From an uncultured Flavobacteriaceae bacterium (lineage in GTDB: Bacteria; Bacteroidota; Bacteroidia; Flavobacteriales; Flavobacteriaceae): a stretch of 64,000 nucleotides of DNA. A program made the translations under genes and the position numbers. The notes below the pieces were generated by a model that did no database searches, was not told the origin of the DNA, and saw nothing but the letters and a program-made list of their open reading frames with translations. Numbering within the stretch: the stretch's first letter is position 1; every line of letters begins with the position of its first letter. Shown piece by piece: positions 9,638-18,160 of the stretch. The stretch lies in assembly GCA_947500435.1 (NCBI GenBank), contig CANMRV010000006.1:186001-250000 (forward strand), written 5' to 3'.

Positions 9638-10333
9638 TTACTCAAACGTAAAGTTGATAAATAAGCCTCTTGTTCTTAAGGCATCAATATTACCGGTCCA
9701 AGGACTATTAGGATCATTGTCAGGAACAAGTTCATCAGTTATGGCAAAAACACCACGAATTGACGGAGTAAATTTAAAGTATTCCAAATAAAAGTCAATT
9801 CCAAAACCAAGCTCGTAATTATATACCCACTTGGTCATTCGAAAGGTGCCAGATGAATTATCATCCAAGCTAGTTTCGTTGCTTCCTAAGTTTAGAGATG
9901 CAGAACCTCCACCAATAATAAATGGTTTGAAATTACCCAAACGTCTAGTGCTAACCTTTAAAAGTAGGGGAAAGTTGATATAGGTAGATTTTACCTCACG
10001 AAGTGCATCTCTAGGTTCATCAAAACCCGGAAAACCAAGCGTTCTAAGATTATATGCCAGACCGGGTTCAAAACGAAGATCCAAAAATTCATTGAGACGC
10101 ATTTCACCAATCAGTCCTACTGTAAATCCAAAGGATTTATCCACTAGAATATCGCGGTCATTGTTTTTATAGTCGAATTTGAAATCATACTGATTGAATC
10201 CAAGGTAGTAACCATAGTTCAAGAACTTCTTGTCTTTGTTCTCGATATTAAGGACAGGCTTTTCGTTAAACTGCGCCGTTAGTGGCAGAGCAAGGAGAAA
10301 CATCCCCATGAAAAGAAAAAACAATCGCTTCAT
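9638..10333 (-). CDS. porT: PorT family T9SS/gliding protein
   Basis: The 231-residue protein has a signal peptide (MKRLFFLFMGMFLLALPLTA) and an eight-stranded beta-barrel-like body: GYYLGFNQYDFKFDY, FTVGLIGEMRLNEFLDLRFEPGL, TYINFPLLLKVSTRR, FIIGGGSASLNLG and GLFINFTFE at the C-terminus. PorT is an outer-membrane-associated protein needed for type IX secretion in Porphyromonas; the flavobacterial version is also called SprT. It lies 40 bp downstream of ubiE, a pairing I recall as usual in flavobacteria, which supports the assignment. Generic PorT-like outer-membrane barrels exist, so the exact role is inferred from family and context. Confidence 0.82.
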   Translation of the reverse strand: MKRLFFLFMGMFLLALPLTAQFNEKPVLNIENKDKKFLNYGYYLGFNQYDFKFDYKNNDRDILVDKSFGFTVGLIGEMRLNEFLDLRFEPGLAYNLRTLGFPGFDEPRDALREVKSTYINFPLLLKVSTRRLGNFKPFIIGGGSASLNLGSNETSLDDNSSGTFRMTKWVYNYELGFGIDFYLEYFKFTPSIRGVFAITDELVPDNDPNSPWTGNIDALRTRGLFINFTFE

Positions 10334-10373
10334 TTAGTTGAATTAAAAGAGTCTAAACACCTGTCTAAATCAA

Positions 10374-11105
10374 TTAGGCTTTTGTAGCTACATAGATAGA
10401 TGCAACTCCAAACGTTTGTGGTTTATTCTCTACCTCTATAAACCCGATTTTGCGCAAAATATTGTTGAAGTTTTCACCGTGTGGAAAAACAGCCGCTGAT
10501 TCAGATAAATAGGTATATGCGGAACGATCTTTTGAAAAAAGTCGCCCCACGAATGGAAGTATGTATTTACAGTGAAAATTATAACCTTGTTTATAAGGAG
10601 TCTTTGTGGGCACGGAGGTTTCAAGAACTACAAAAGTCCCTGAAGGTTTTAGAACACGATGAATTTCGGCCAACCCCTTTTCCAAGGTTTCAAAATTACG
10701 AACGCCGAAAGCTACAGTAACCGCATCAAAGCTATTTTCATCAAAAGAAAGATTTTCGCTATCACCCACTATCATTTCAATAGTTTCATGTAGTTTTTTC
10801 TCGTTGACTTTATTTTCTCCAACTTCTAGCATGCCAGGAGAAATATCCAATCCTACTATTTTTTTAGCTCCTGTTTCTACCATTTTTATAGCCAAATCTC
10901 CTGTTCCGGTTGCAATATCTAGGATAGACTGCGGCTTTTTTTTCTTTAAAATGGCAACAACCCGCTTTCGCCATTTTATGTCGATTCCGAAAGAAATCAC
11001 TCGATTCAGGCCATCATAATTTTTGGAAATAGTGTCGAACATTTGAGTTACCTGTTCCTTTTTTCCAAGATTAGAATCTTTATACGGAGTTACTTTTTTA
11101 GCCAT
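10374..11105 (-). CDS. ubiE: Demethylmenaquinone/ubiquinone methyltransferase UbiE
   Basis: The enzyme C-methylates demethylmenaquinone to menaquinone, the quinone that NQR reduces. The protein has 243 residues from the ATG at 11105. The in-frame extension to 11141 is rejected because a TATCTTTG promoter element lies inside it. Motifs: MFDTISKNYDGLNRVISFGID at the N-terminus (shown in part, UbiE signature 1), SAM-binding LDIATGTGDLAIKM near residue 62, FDAVTVAFGVRNFE, and the second signature HRVLKPSGTFVVLETSVP. porT follows 40 bp downstream, probably in the same transcript. Confidence 0.95.
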   Translation of the reverse strand: MAKKVTPYKDSNLGKKEQVTQMFDTISKNYDGLNRVISFGIDIKWRKRVVAILKKKKPQSILDIATGTGDLAIKMVETGAKKIVGLDISPGMLEVGENKVNEKKLHETIEMIVGDSENLSFDENSFDAVTVAFGVRNFETLEKGLAEIHRVLKPSGTFVVLETSVPTKTPYKQGYNFHCKYILPFVGRLFSKDRSAYTYLSESAAVFPHGENFNNILRKIGFIEVENKPQTFGVASIYVATKA

Positions 11106-11122
11106 CAACTGCAATTTTTTTG

Positions 11123-11130
11123 CAAAGATA
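11123..11130 (-). promoter_or_regulatory. -7 promoter element of ubiE
   Basis: TATCTTTG on the minus strand, followed by C, matches the Bacteroidota -7 consensus. It ends 17 nt before the ATG at 11105 and fixes that start over the longer reading. No clear -33 TTG is seen at the usual spacing. Confidence 0.55.
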
Positions 11131-11232
11131 CGATATAACACTTCATTGCAGTTGGTTCTTGATGTACAATAAAGTGACTGACCCTTGGTTTAATACTTGA
11201 GTAAATGCAGTGGTGAGGTAATAAAATTTATG

Positions 11233-11240
11233 TAATTTTG
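11233..11240 (+). promoter_or_regulatory. Possible -7 promoter element upstream of trkA
   Basis: TAATTTTG followed by CC fits TAnnTTTG. It lies 126 nt upstream of the trkA ATG, which would leave a long untranslated leader. The call is tentative because the motif is short and the DNA A+T-rich. Confidence 0.35.
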
Positions 11241-11366
11241 CCTCGCAAATCTTTGCAAACTTTTCTTGAAATGAGCTGTAAAAAAGCCAAGGTGTCTCAA
11301 AAGATGCTTCTTTCTGAGTTGAGGTGGTCATCTAAAACTACTTCCAAACAACTATAGTAATATTCG

Positions 11367-12716
11367 ATGAAAATTATAATTGCTGGTGCTGGTGAGGTAG
11401 GTTTCCATTTGGCAAAACTACTTTCTTATGAATCACAAGATATTACCCTGATTGATACAGACAAAGAAAGTCTGGCCTATGCTGATAATCACTTAGACAT
11501 TCGTGTTTTAAGGGGGGATGCTACTTCAATTGCAGTTTTAAAAGACGCGCGTGTTGAAAGTTCAGATTTGGTAATTGGTGTAACCTCTTCTGAGACTACG
11601 AACATAACGCTTTGTATGCTGGCGAAGCAATTGGGCTGTCAGCAGACGGTTGCCCGTATTTCAAATACGGAGTTTGTGGACTGTAAGGATACCATTAGGT
11701 TTGACGAATTGGGTATTGATGAATTGATTTCTCCTGAGGAATTGGCCGCTACAGAAATTCAGCAACTTCTTAATAAATCTGCCTTTAACGATACTTTCGA
11801 ATTTGAAGAAGGGCAATTGATTATGGTTGGAGTGTCTCTTCCAAAGTCCGCACCTTTTGTAGGCAAGATGGTGAAAGAGGCTGCTACAATTTTCCCAGAA
11901 CTTCATTTTATGCCTATTGCGCTGAAACGGTCAGGAACCCAGTATACCGTAATACCCAGAGGTGACACTGTCTTTAAGGAAGGGGATCAAGTATATTTTA
12001 TTACAGTGAAAGAAGGTGTTGATGAACTATATAAACTTACCGGAAAGAAAAAAGAAGAAATTAAAAACGTAATGATTTTAGGCGGAAGTAAGGTCGGCTT
12101 TAAGGCCGCACGTGATCTTTGTGCCAAAAAATTCAATGTTAAGTTGATTGAAAAGAATAAAGAAAAGGCCTTTGATTTAGCTGATGATCTTCCTGCCGCA
12201 TTGGTTATTAATGGAGATGGCCGAAATGTGGAGTTGCTTGAAGAAGAAAGTCTTGAATCTATGGATGCTTTCATTGCCGTAACCGGAAATTCTGAGACCA
12301 ATATCATGTCTTGTCTAGTTGCTAAATCAAAACATATCAAAAAAACAATAGCCCTAGTTGAGAATATGGACTATTTTCAACTCTCACATTCCATAGGTAT
12401 TGATACTTTAATCAACAAAAAGTTGCTAGCCGCGAATAATATTTTTAGACATATTCGAAAAGGTGATGTTGTGGCCTCGATGCGTTTGAATAATTTGAAT
12501 GCAGAAATTTTAGAGTTTGTGGTAAAATCGGGCTCTAAAGTAACCGGCAATATAATTCGGAACCTAAATTTTCCAAAAGAGGCCACCATTGGCGGTGTCG
12601 TTCGTGATGGCCAAGGGGTCATTGCTCTTGGTGGATTTGAAATACAGGCCGGCGACCGCGTTGTGGTTTGCTGCCTACCTGATGCTATCGCTAAAATAGA
12701 AAGACTGTTCTTGTAA
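11367..12716 (+). CDS. trkA: Trk potassium uptake regulatory subunit TrkA
   Basis: TrkA is the cytoplasmic NAD(H)- and nucleotide-binding gating subunit of the Trk K+ uptake system. The 449-residue protein has the duplicated architecture of the family: RCK N-domain (IIAGAGEVGFHLAKLLS), a TrkA_C domain (about 140-220), a second RCK N-domain (NVMILGGSKVGFKAARDL from about 232), and a second TrkA_C domain ending VVCCLPDAIAKIERLFL. Both glycine-rich dinucleotide loops are present, the second in the degenerate form GGSKVG. The trkH start follows one base after its stop, so the two are co-transcribed and probably translationally coupled. Confidence 0.96.
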   Translation: MKIIIAGAGEVGFHLAKLLSYESQDITLIDTDKESLAYADNHLDIRVLRGDATSIAVLKDARVESSDLVIGVTSSETTNITLCMLAKQLGCQQTVARISNTEFVDCKDTIRFDELGIDELISPEELAATEIQQLLNKSAFNDTFEFEEGQLIMVGVSLPKSAPFVGKMVKEAATIFPELHFMPIALKRSGTQYTVIPRGDTVFKEGDQVYFITVKEGVDELYKLTGKKKEEIKNVMILGGSKVGFKAARDLCAKKFNVKLIEKNKEKAFDLADDLPAALVINGDGRNVELLEEESLESMDAFIAVTGNSETNIMSCLVAKSKHIKKTIALVENMDYFQLSHSIGIDTLINKKLLAANNIFRHIRKGDVVASMRLNNLNAEILEFVVKSGSKVTGNIIRNLNFPKEATIGGVVRDGQGVIALGGFEIQAGDRVVVCCLPDAIAKIERLFL

Positions 12717-12717
12717 C

Positions 12718-14208
12718 ATGCGACTCAATTCTAAAATCATCCTTCATATAATGGGCTTGCTACTGCTAGTAAATGGTGGTTTTATGCTCGTTGCGGCTTT
12801 AGTGAGTCTCATCTATAAAGACGGAGCAACCTTAGATATCACCTTAGCGGCAATAAGTACAATGTTTTCAGGAATGCTTTTTATGTTTGCTACAAGAAAG
12901 CATAAAAAGGAAGTACAGCGTAAAGAAGGTTATATCATTGTGACGTTTGGTTGGATTGTAATGTCCCTTTCGGGGATGTTACCTTATCTTTTTACTGGGG
13001 CTATTCCTGGTGTAACCAATGCATTTTTTGAAACAATTTCAGGGTATACCACAACCGGAGCATCAATAGTTGATGACATTGAAGCGCTACCGGAAGGAAT
13101 TTTATTATGGCGAAGTCTTACCCATTGGATAGGGGGTATGGGTATTATTGTCTTGGCTATTGCTATTTTACCTTTATTAGGGATTGGCGGAATGCAATTG
13201 TTTGCCGCTGAAGCCCCGGGGCCAAGTGCAGATAAACTACACCCAAGAATTACGGATACTGCGAAACGTTTGTGGTTGATTTATGTCGGTTATACTGCTG
13301 CGGAAACTTTATTGTTGAGTGTTGCAGGTATGTCTTTTTTCGATGCCATTAACCATTCTCTTGCAACATTATCGACAGGGGGTTTTTCAACTAAAAATTC
13401 CAGTATAGCCCATTGGAATGATACCCCGGCAATTCAATATATCATAATGCTGTTTATGTTTTTGGCCGGAAGCAATTTTGTTCTCAGTTATTTTGCTTTC
13501 AAAGGAAAGGTACAACGTGTATTTCGCGACGAGGAATTTAAGTTTTATGCTGGGTTCATTTTGTTGTTTACGATAATCACTGCATTGGTGATTTATTTTC
13601 AGGCAAATGTTCCAGTTTCTGATTATTATCCAATGATTTTGGGTGAAGGGGAAAGCTCTATACGCCATGGTCTTTTTCAGGTAATCGCGATTGTCACTAC
13701 TACTGGATTTGTGACCGCAGATTTCACAAGTTGGACGCCTTTCTTGACCATCTTTTTCTTCGGATTATTTTTCTTAGGAGGTTCTGCTGGTTCTACAGCA
13801 GGCGGGATTAAAGTTATGCGGCACCTGCTCATCATTAAGAATGGAATACTAGAGTTCAAGAGAACGCTCCATCCAAATGCAATTATTCCTGTGCGGTACA
13901 ATGACAAAACAGTAAAGGAACATATTGTCTATAACATCATTGCCTTTTTTGTGCTGTACATGCTACTTTTTATTATTGGAGCACTAGTATTAGGTCTTTT
14001 AGGATTGGATTTTGAATCCGCTGTTGGAGGAGCGGCATCATCCTTAGGAAACGTAGGTCCGGCTTTGGGTAGTTTGAACCCTGTGAGTAACTTTAATAGC
14101 TTGCCAGATGCGGGTAAATGGTGGTGCGGTTTCTTAATGCTGGCTGGTAGGCTCGAACTCTTTACAGTATTGATTTTATTAACCCCTTATTTCTGGAGGC
14201 GCACTTAA
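12718..14208 (+). CDS. trkH: Trk potassium uptake transmembrane subunit TrkH
   Basis: TrkH is the membrane pore of the Trk K+ transporter and partners the TrkA encoded immediately upstream. The 496-residue protein is rich in membrane helices and has the repeated selectivity-filter loops of the superfamily: TISGYTTTGASIVDDIEALP, SLATLSTGGFSTKNSS, IVTTTGFVTADFTSW and SSLGNVGPALGSL. SLTHWIGGMGIIVLAIAILP and FLGGSAGSTAGGIKVMRHLL are further TrkH signatures. The gene ends convergently with the DUF1059 gene, 19 bp apart. Confidence 0.96.
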   Translation: MRLNSKIILHIMGLLLLVNGGFMLVAALVSLIYKDGATLDITLAAISTMFSGMLFMFATRKHKKEVQRKEGYIIVTFGWIVMSLSGMLPYLFTGAIPGVTNAFFETISGYTTTGASIVDDIEALPEGILLWRSLTHWIGGMGIIVLAIAILPLLGIGGMQLFAAEAPGPSADKLHPRITDTAKRLWLIYVGYTAAETLLLSVAGMSFFDAINHSLATLSTGGFSTKNSSIAHWNDTPAIQYIIMLFMFLAGSNFVLSYFAFKGKVQRVFRDEEFKFYAGFILLFTIITALVIYFQANVPVSDYYPMILGEGESSIRHGLFQVIAIVTTTGFVTADFTSWTPFLTIFFFGLFFLGGSAGSTAGGIKVMRHLLIIKNGILEFKRTLHPNAIIPVRYNDKTVKEHIVYNIIAFFVLYMLLFIIGALVLGLLGLDFESAVGGAASSLGNVGPALGSLNPVSNFNSLPDAGKWWCGFLMLAGRLELFTVLILLTPYFWRRT

Positions 14209-14227
14209 TGACAATCAGTTAATGATT

Positions 14228-14464
14228 TTAGTCTTCAGGCAAGGCATCGAATTCTCTTCTACGTTCACCAAACCAAGCTTGCATTGCCTCTGGGGATTTC
14301 ATCAAGTTTTGCATAGTATTCATAGCTTCAAGATGTGCTGCGTCGCCTTTTTGAAACATTTCCATACCATGTTTTTTGCTGAGTTCAGCCATTTCTTCAA
14401 AAGTGTCTGCTTGAAATTTGGTGTCGCATGCTCCTCCGAGCTGGATACAAGTCATCGTCTTCAT
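14228..14464 (-). CDS. Small DUF1059-type protein
   Basis: The 78-residue protein starts MKTMTCIQLGGACDTKFQADT and continues FEEMAELSKKHGMEMF. The CxxLGGxCDxxFxA opening and the following helix match small DUF1059 proteins. There is no signal peptide. It has two cysteines spaced as in the family and a predicted helical C-terminus. Function is unknown. It lies alone between trkH (convergent) and the aminotransferase gene upstream (85 bp), and could share the latter's transcript. Confidence 0.75.
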   Translation of the reverse strand: MKTMTCIQLGGACDTKFQADTFEEMAELSKKHGMEMFQKGDAAHLEAMNTMQNLMKSPEAMQAWFGERRREFDALPED

Positions 14465-14548
14465 CGTTTTGGTATTAGGTTCAATAGGTTGGTTTAAAGT
14501 TACTTAGAATTTATTTGAAATCTAAGAACTGCCCTATTAAATTTCTAA

Positions 14549-15739
14549 CTAAGCCAAAGCCGCTTTTATTCTTGAAACTGCTTCCCGAATCTCTTTTTCG
14601 GAGGCTGCATAAGAAATACGAATACAATTTCCATTTCCAAAAGCGTCTCCGGTTACGGTCGCAACATTAGCATTCTCCAATAAGTACATCGCGAAATCTG
14701 ATGCATTGTTTATGGTTTTTCCGTTTATGGTTTTTCCGAAGTGCGCGGTAACATCCGGGAATACATAAAACGCACCTTCTGGCTCGTTGCATTTGAATCC
14801 ATCAATATTTTTAAGCAAGTCTAAAATCAAAGTCCTGCGTTCTTTGAATTTATCAACCATGAATTGAACACGGCTTGGTGACTCAATCAAAGCGGTAATT
14901 ACAGCACGTTGAGCAATACAGTTTGCACCGCTAGTCACTTGACCTTGAAGTTTATTGCAAGCACGAGCGATGTAGGCGGGAGCACCAATGTATCCGATAC
15001 GCCATCCGGTCATGGCGAAGGCTTTTGCAACCCCGTTTACGGTGATTGTTCTATCATACATATCTTCAAATTCGGCCATCGAAGCATGTGCGGTGACTCC
15101 GTAGTTAATATGTTCATAAATCTCATCACTTACAACAATGATTTGCGGGTACTTCTTCAATACATCAGCTAGACCTCTTAATTCTTCCTTGCTATAAATA
15201 GAGCCACTTGGGTTACAAGGTGAACTATACCAAAGCATTTTGGTTTTCGGCGTAATTGCAGCCTCCAGCTGTTCTGGAGTCATTTTAAAATCAGTATCGA
15301 TTGAAGTAGCCACTTCAACAGGCACACCACCGGCCAATTTTACAATATCGCTATAGCTCACCCAATACGGACAAGGTAAAACCACTTCATCGCCATCATT
15401 TAAAACCACTTGGGCAACATTATATAATGCTTGTTTCGCTCCTGTAGAAACGACCAGCTGTGAACGGTCATACGTTAAGTTATTATCTCTTTTGAATTTT
15501 GTAATGATTGCGTCTTTTAACTCTACGTAACCATCAACCGGAGTGTACGAATTGTAACCATCATTTACTGCTTGTATGGCAGCGTCTTTAATATAATCTG
15601 GAGTATTGAAATCGGGTTCGCCTAGGCTAAGTCCGATAATATCTTTTCCTGCAGCTCTAAGCTCACGGGCTTTTGCGGCCATTTCAAGGGTTGCGGATGG
15701 GGTAACACTGTTAATTCTATCTGATAGTTGGTTGCTCAT
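14549..15739 (-). CDS. Pyridoxal-phosphate aminotransferase, aspartate aminotransferase type (class I, subgroup I-gamma)
   Basis: The enzyme probably transfers the amino group between aspartate and 2-oxoglutarate; some family members also accept aromatic amino acids or prephenate. The 396-residue protein carries GLSLGEPDFNTP, SPCNPSGSIYSKEEL, and VVSDEIYEHINY with the PLP Asp/Tyr. The Schiff-base Lys239 lies in NGVAKAFAMTGWRIGY, and the substrate-carboxylate Arg in CIRISYAAS. The length and spacing fit the thermophile/Bacillus AspB group rather than E. coli AspC. A TAATTTTG promoter element lies upstream. Confidence 0.92.
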   Translation of the reverse strand: MSNQLSDRINSVTPSATLEMAAKARELRAAGKDIIGLSLGEPDFNTPDYIKDAAIQAVNDGYNSYTPVDGYVELKDAIITKFKRDNNLTYDRSQLVVSTGAKQALYNVAQVVLNDGDEVVLPCPYWVSYSDIVKLAGGVPVEVATSIDTDFKMTPEQLEAAITPKTKMLWYSSPCNPSGSIYSKEELRGLADVLKKYPQIIVVSDEIYEHINYGVTAHASMAEFEDMYDRTITVNGVAKAFAMTGWRIGYIGAPAYIARACNKLQGQVTSGANCIAQRAVITALIESPSRVQFMVDKFKERRTLILDLLKNIDGFKCNEPEGAFYVFPDVTAHFGKTINGKTINNASDFAMYLLENANVATVTGDAFGNGNCIRISYAASEKEIREAVSRIKAALA

Positions 15740-15764
15740 TATTGATGGATGTTTAAATGCACCG

Positions 15765-15772
15765 CAAAATTA
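15765..15772 (-). promoter_or_regulatory. -7 promoter element of the aminotransferase gene
   Basis: TAATTTTG followed by C on the minus strand, 25 bp upstream of the ATG at 15739, fits the Bacteroidota consensus. No -33 TTG is at the usual distance. Confidence 0.5.
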
Positions 15773-15854
15773 AAACATTTACTATTCTTTGTGGTGGGAA
15801 AAGGTGATTGATTATTAACTATTTGAAAGCAGTTTGTGAATAGCGTAAAAAATA

Positions 15855-15912
15855 AGTAGCTCAATAATCGTAATTCAGTTTTTTAAATCTCTGAATGGAT
15901 TATTGAGCTACT
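15855..15912 (-). terminator. Long-stem terminator after the desaturase gene
   Basis: A perfect 15-bp inverted repeat (15855-15869 and 15898-15912) encloses a second 6-bp pairing, ATTCAG/CTGAAT. On the minus strand the hairpin is followed by TATTTTTT. It starts 23 bp after the desaturase stop codon. The stem is long for an intrinsic terminator, so an extra regulatory or RNA-stability role is possible. Confidence 0.7.
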
Positions 15913-15935
15913 AAAAAGCCGTTGTATTAGTACAA

Positions 15936-17036
15936 TTATACTTGTAAAGCGGGCTGTTTTCCTAGTTCTTTCAAATGTTTAAAATGAGAAAGAATAGCCT
16001 TTCTTGTAGTTTTATACTCGTTGTAGGGTAAATTGAATTCCTTTGCGGTTTCCTTTACTATTTTGGAAATTTTGGTGTAGTGAACGTGACTGATATTTGG
16101 AAAGATATGATGTTCCACTTGATGATTTAATCCACCTGTGAACCAGTTCACAATTCTATTTTTTGTGCCGAAATTTACCGTTGTAAATAGTTGGTGGATT
16201 GCCCACGTGTTTTTCATAGTTCCGCTCTCATCAGGTAAAGGAGTTTGTGCATCATCTACAATATGAGCTAATTGAAAGGTTACACTTAAAATAACACCTG
16301 CCACATAATGCATAATAAAGAAGCCAATCAGAATCATCCACCAAGCCATATCAACAAAGATTAGCGGCAAAATAATCCAAATGGTGACGTACAAAAGTTT
16401 AGTAATTACCAGTGTACTCCAATTAATCGTAGCGCTGGGAAGTTTACCATAGGAAAGCTTGCGTTTCATATAGCGATACATTTGCTGAAAATCGGTAGTA
16501 ATGGCCCAATTGAATGTTAATAATCCGTATAAGAAAACAGAATATAAATGTTGAAATTTATGATGCTTTTTCCACTCGACATGTTTTGAGAAACGAAGAA
16601 TACGGCCAGCTTCCATATCCTCGTCATGCTCGTGAATATTGGTATACGTATGGTGCAGTACATTATGTTGTACTTGCCAATTGTAAACATTTCCGGCTAA
16701 AATATAGATGCTACCACCCATAATCTTGTTCACCCACTTTTTATTGGAATATGAGCCGTGGTTACCATCATGCATAACATTCATGCCTACACCAGCCATG
16801 CCTACACCCATGAGGATTGTCAGCAATAGGTTGGCCCAAATAGGAAGCCCCAATGTCAGAATTAAAAAGTAAGGTGTTAAAAACATAGCGAACATCACTA
16901 TCGTCTTTAAATGTAGTCGCCAGTTGCCCGTTTTTTTTAATTTATTTTCTTTGAAATAATCATTCACTCTAGTATTTAGAGTTTTGAAGAACTGAGCAGA
17001 ATCTTTTCTTGAAAATCGAATGGTAGTCTGGTTCAT
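15936..17036 (-). CDS. Membrane fatty acid desaturase (acyl-lipid/acyl-CoA, delta-6-like family)
   Basis: This is a di-iron membrane desaturase that introduces double bonds into membrane acyl chains. The 366-residue protein has the three histidine boxes: HDGNH (His89, His93), QHNVLHH (His124, His128, His129) and NHQVEHH (His305, His309, His310). The third box begins with Gln-x-x-His-His as in front-end desaturases, but there is no fused cytochrome b5 domain. Several hydrophobic membrane segments lie between the boxes. It has its own TATCTTTG promoter element and a strong terminator, so it is monocistronic. The exact position of desaturation cannot be read from the sequence. Confidence 0.9.
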   Translation of the reverse strand: MNQTTIRFSRKDSAQFFKTLNTRVNDYFKENKLKKTGNWRLHLKTIVMFAMFLTPYFLILTLGLPIWANLLLTILMGVGMAGVGMNVMHDGNHGSYSNKKWVNKIMGGSIYILAGNVYNWQVQHNVLHHTYTNIHEHDEDMEAGRILRFSKHVEWKKHHKFQHLYSVFLYGLLTFNWAITTDFQQMYRYMKRKLSYGKLPSATINWSTLVITKLLYVTIWIILPLIFVDMAWWMILIGFFIMHYVAGVILSVTFQLAHIVDDAQTPLPDESGTMKNTWAIHQLFTTVNFGTKNRIVNWFTGGLNHQVEHHIFPNISHVHYTKISKIVKETAKEFNLPYNEYKTTRKAILSHFKHLKELGKQPALQV

Positions 17037-17055
17037 AGTAAGCGTAATTTTAATG

Positions 17056-17063
17056 CAAAGATA
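17056..17063 (-). promoter_or_regulatory. -7 promoter element of the desaturase gene
   Basis: TATCTTTG followed by C on the minus strand, 19 bp upstream of the ATG at 17036, matches the Bacteroidota consensus. No convincing -33 TTG was found. Confidence 0.5.
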
Positions 17064-17132
17064 AGGTAATCAAAAGCCTATAAGTCTGAATACTTTCCCA
17101 AAAAAGAAAATATTAATGCTTGTGAATATACT

Positions 17133-17140
17133 ATTTTTGT
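17133..17140 (+). promoter_or_regulatory. -7 promoter element of rsmG
   Basis: TATTTTTG lies 16 bp upstream of the rsmG ATG at 17157. It matches TAnnTTTG and supports the chosen start. The opposite-strand desaturase promoter is about 70 bp away, so this is a compact divergent promoter region. Confidence 0.5.
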
Positions 17141-17156
17141 TCAAATTTTAATTCGG

Positions 17157-17792
17157 ATGGGGATAGAAATAGTGTTAAAGTATTTTTCTGATATAACTGA
17201 AGAGCAAAAAGAACAGTTTATCCATTTGGAGAACCTATATAAAGACTGGAATCAGAAGATTAATGTGGTATCCCGAAAAGATATTGATGAACTTTATATT
17301 CGTCATGTATTACATTCTCTTGGAATAGCAAAGATTCAGCAGTTTCTTCCCGAAAGTACAGTTTTAGATGTTGGTACCGGAGGGGGGTTCCCTGGAATTC
17401 CTTTGGCTATTTTATTTCCTGAATCACATTTTACCTTAGTAGATTCCATCGGCAAAAAAATAAAGGTAGTCCAAGAAGTGGTGGAAGGTTTAGGAATTAC
17501 CAATGTGACTTCAGTTAATTCCAGAGTAGAAGAAATTAAAGACCGGTTCGACTTCATAGTTAGCAGAGCAGTAGCGGCCATGCCTACATTTACGCATTGG
17601 GTTAAGGGGAAAATCAAAAAAGAATCGGTTCATGAAAGACGCAATGGCATCTTGTATCTAAAAGGTGGCACTCTTTCGGAAGAATTGAAAGACTACCGGA
17701 CAGCTGAAATATTTAACTTGTCGGACTATTTCGAAGAAGACTTTTTCGAAACAAAGAAAGTGGTATACCTACCTCAAAAGTTCAAAGGCTAG
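17157..17792 (+). CDS. rsmG: 16S rRNA (guanine527-N7)-methyltransferase RsmG
   Basis: RsmG methylates N7 of G527 in 16S rRNA using S-adenosylmethionine. The 211-residue length is normal. The signature segments are present: YKDWNQKINVVSRKDIDELY near residues 30-50, the SAM loop VLDVGTGGGFPGIPLAILFP near 70-90, and DFIVSRAVAAMPTFTHW near 137-155. The C-terminus FFETKKVVYLP is also typical. It is monocistronic, with a promoter element upstream and an intrinsic terminator downstream at 17846-17888. Confidence 0.96.
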   Translation: MGIEIVLKYFSDITEEQKEQFIHLENLYKDWNQKINVVSRKDIDELYIRHVLHSLGIAKIQQFLPESTVLDVGTGGGFPGIPLAILFPESHFTLVDSIGKKIKVVQEVVEGLGITNVTSVNSRVEEIKDRFDFIVSRAVAAMPTFTHWVKGKIKKESVHERRNGILYLKGGTLSEELKDYRTAEIFNLSDYFEEDFFETKKVVYLPQKFKG

Positions 17793-17845
17793 GCGCTTAA
17801 AATTCTATTAAATGAATAGCGACAATTTTGGGCGTAATTTTTAAT

Positions 17846-17888
17846 AAAGTTGACTACACTTTTCTTATTGTCAACTTTTCTTTTTTTC
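17846..17888 (+). terminator. Terminator of rsmG
   Basis: The inverted repeat AAAGTTGAC (17846-17854) and GTCAACTTT (17870-17878) encloses a 15-nt loop and is followed by a T-rich run (CTTTTTTTC). It lies about 50 bp after the rsmG stop. Confidence 0.75.
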
Positions 17889-18110
17889 TGTGTATTGTTA
17901 TTTCTCTCTTTCATGATATCATCTTTTTTAGTGCTTAGTACATTGTATATTTAAGTAAAATTTACATTTACTTAACGTTAAATTTACATTGAAATTGTGC
18001 AGAAAACAATTTTTAATGGATTAAATGACTGATTTCAAGATAAATGAAGCATTTCGAAAGAGATTTTTGGTTTTGACCGAAGTATTGAAAGTCTTTCAAT
18101 TTGGGGTATA

Positions 18111-18136
18111 AAAAAAGACGTCGAAAGGACGTCTTT
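18111..18136 (-). terminator. Terminator of the DinB-family gene
   Basis: The 9-bp inverted repeat AAAGACGTC/GACGTCTTT (18114-18122, 18128-18136) has a GAAAG loop. Read on the minus strand it is followed by an extended T run. It lies 25 bp after the DinB-gene stop codon. Confidence 0.75.
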
Positions 18137-18160
18137 AAATTCGGTATTATTAAGTCTATA

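Larger units (their letters stand above)
17793..18160. other. Gene-free stretch between rsmG and the DinB gene
   Basis: These 368 bp hold two terminators, one for each convergent gene (17846-17888 and 18111-18136). The remainder is A+T-rich. I found no open frame with a signal peptide or family similarity, and no RNA gene. Confidence 0.6.

Noticed and set aside
11143..11331. 62-codon minus-strand frame upstream of ubiE
   Set aside because: It lies across the promoter region between ubiE and trkA, starts just upstream of an ATG-containing leader, and its product has no signal peptide, helix pattern or recognisable family.
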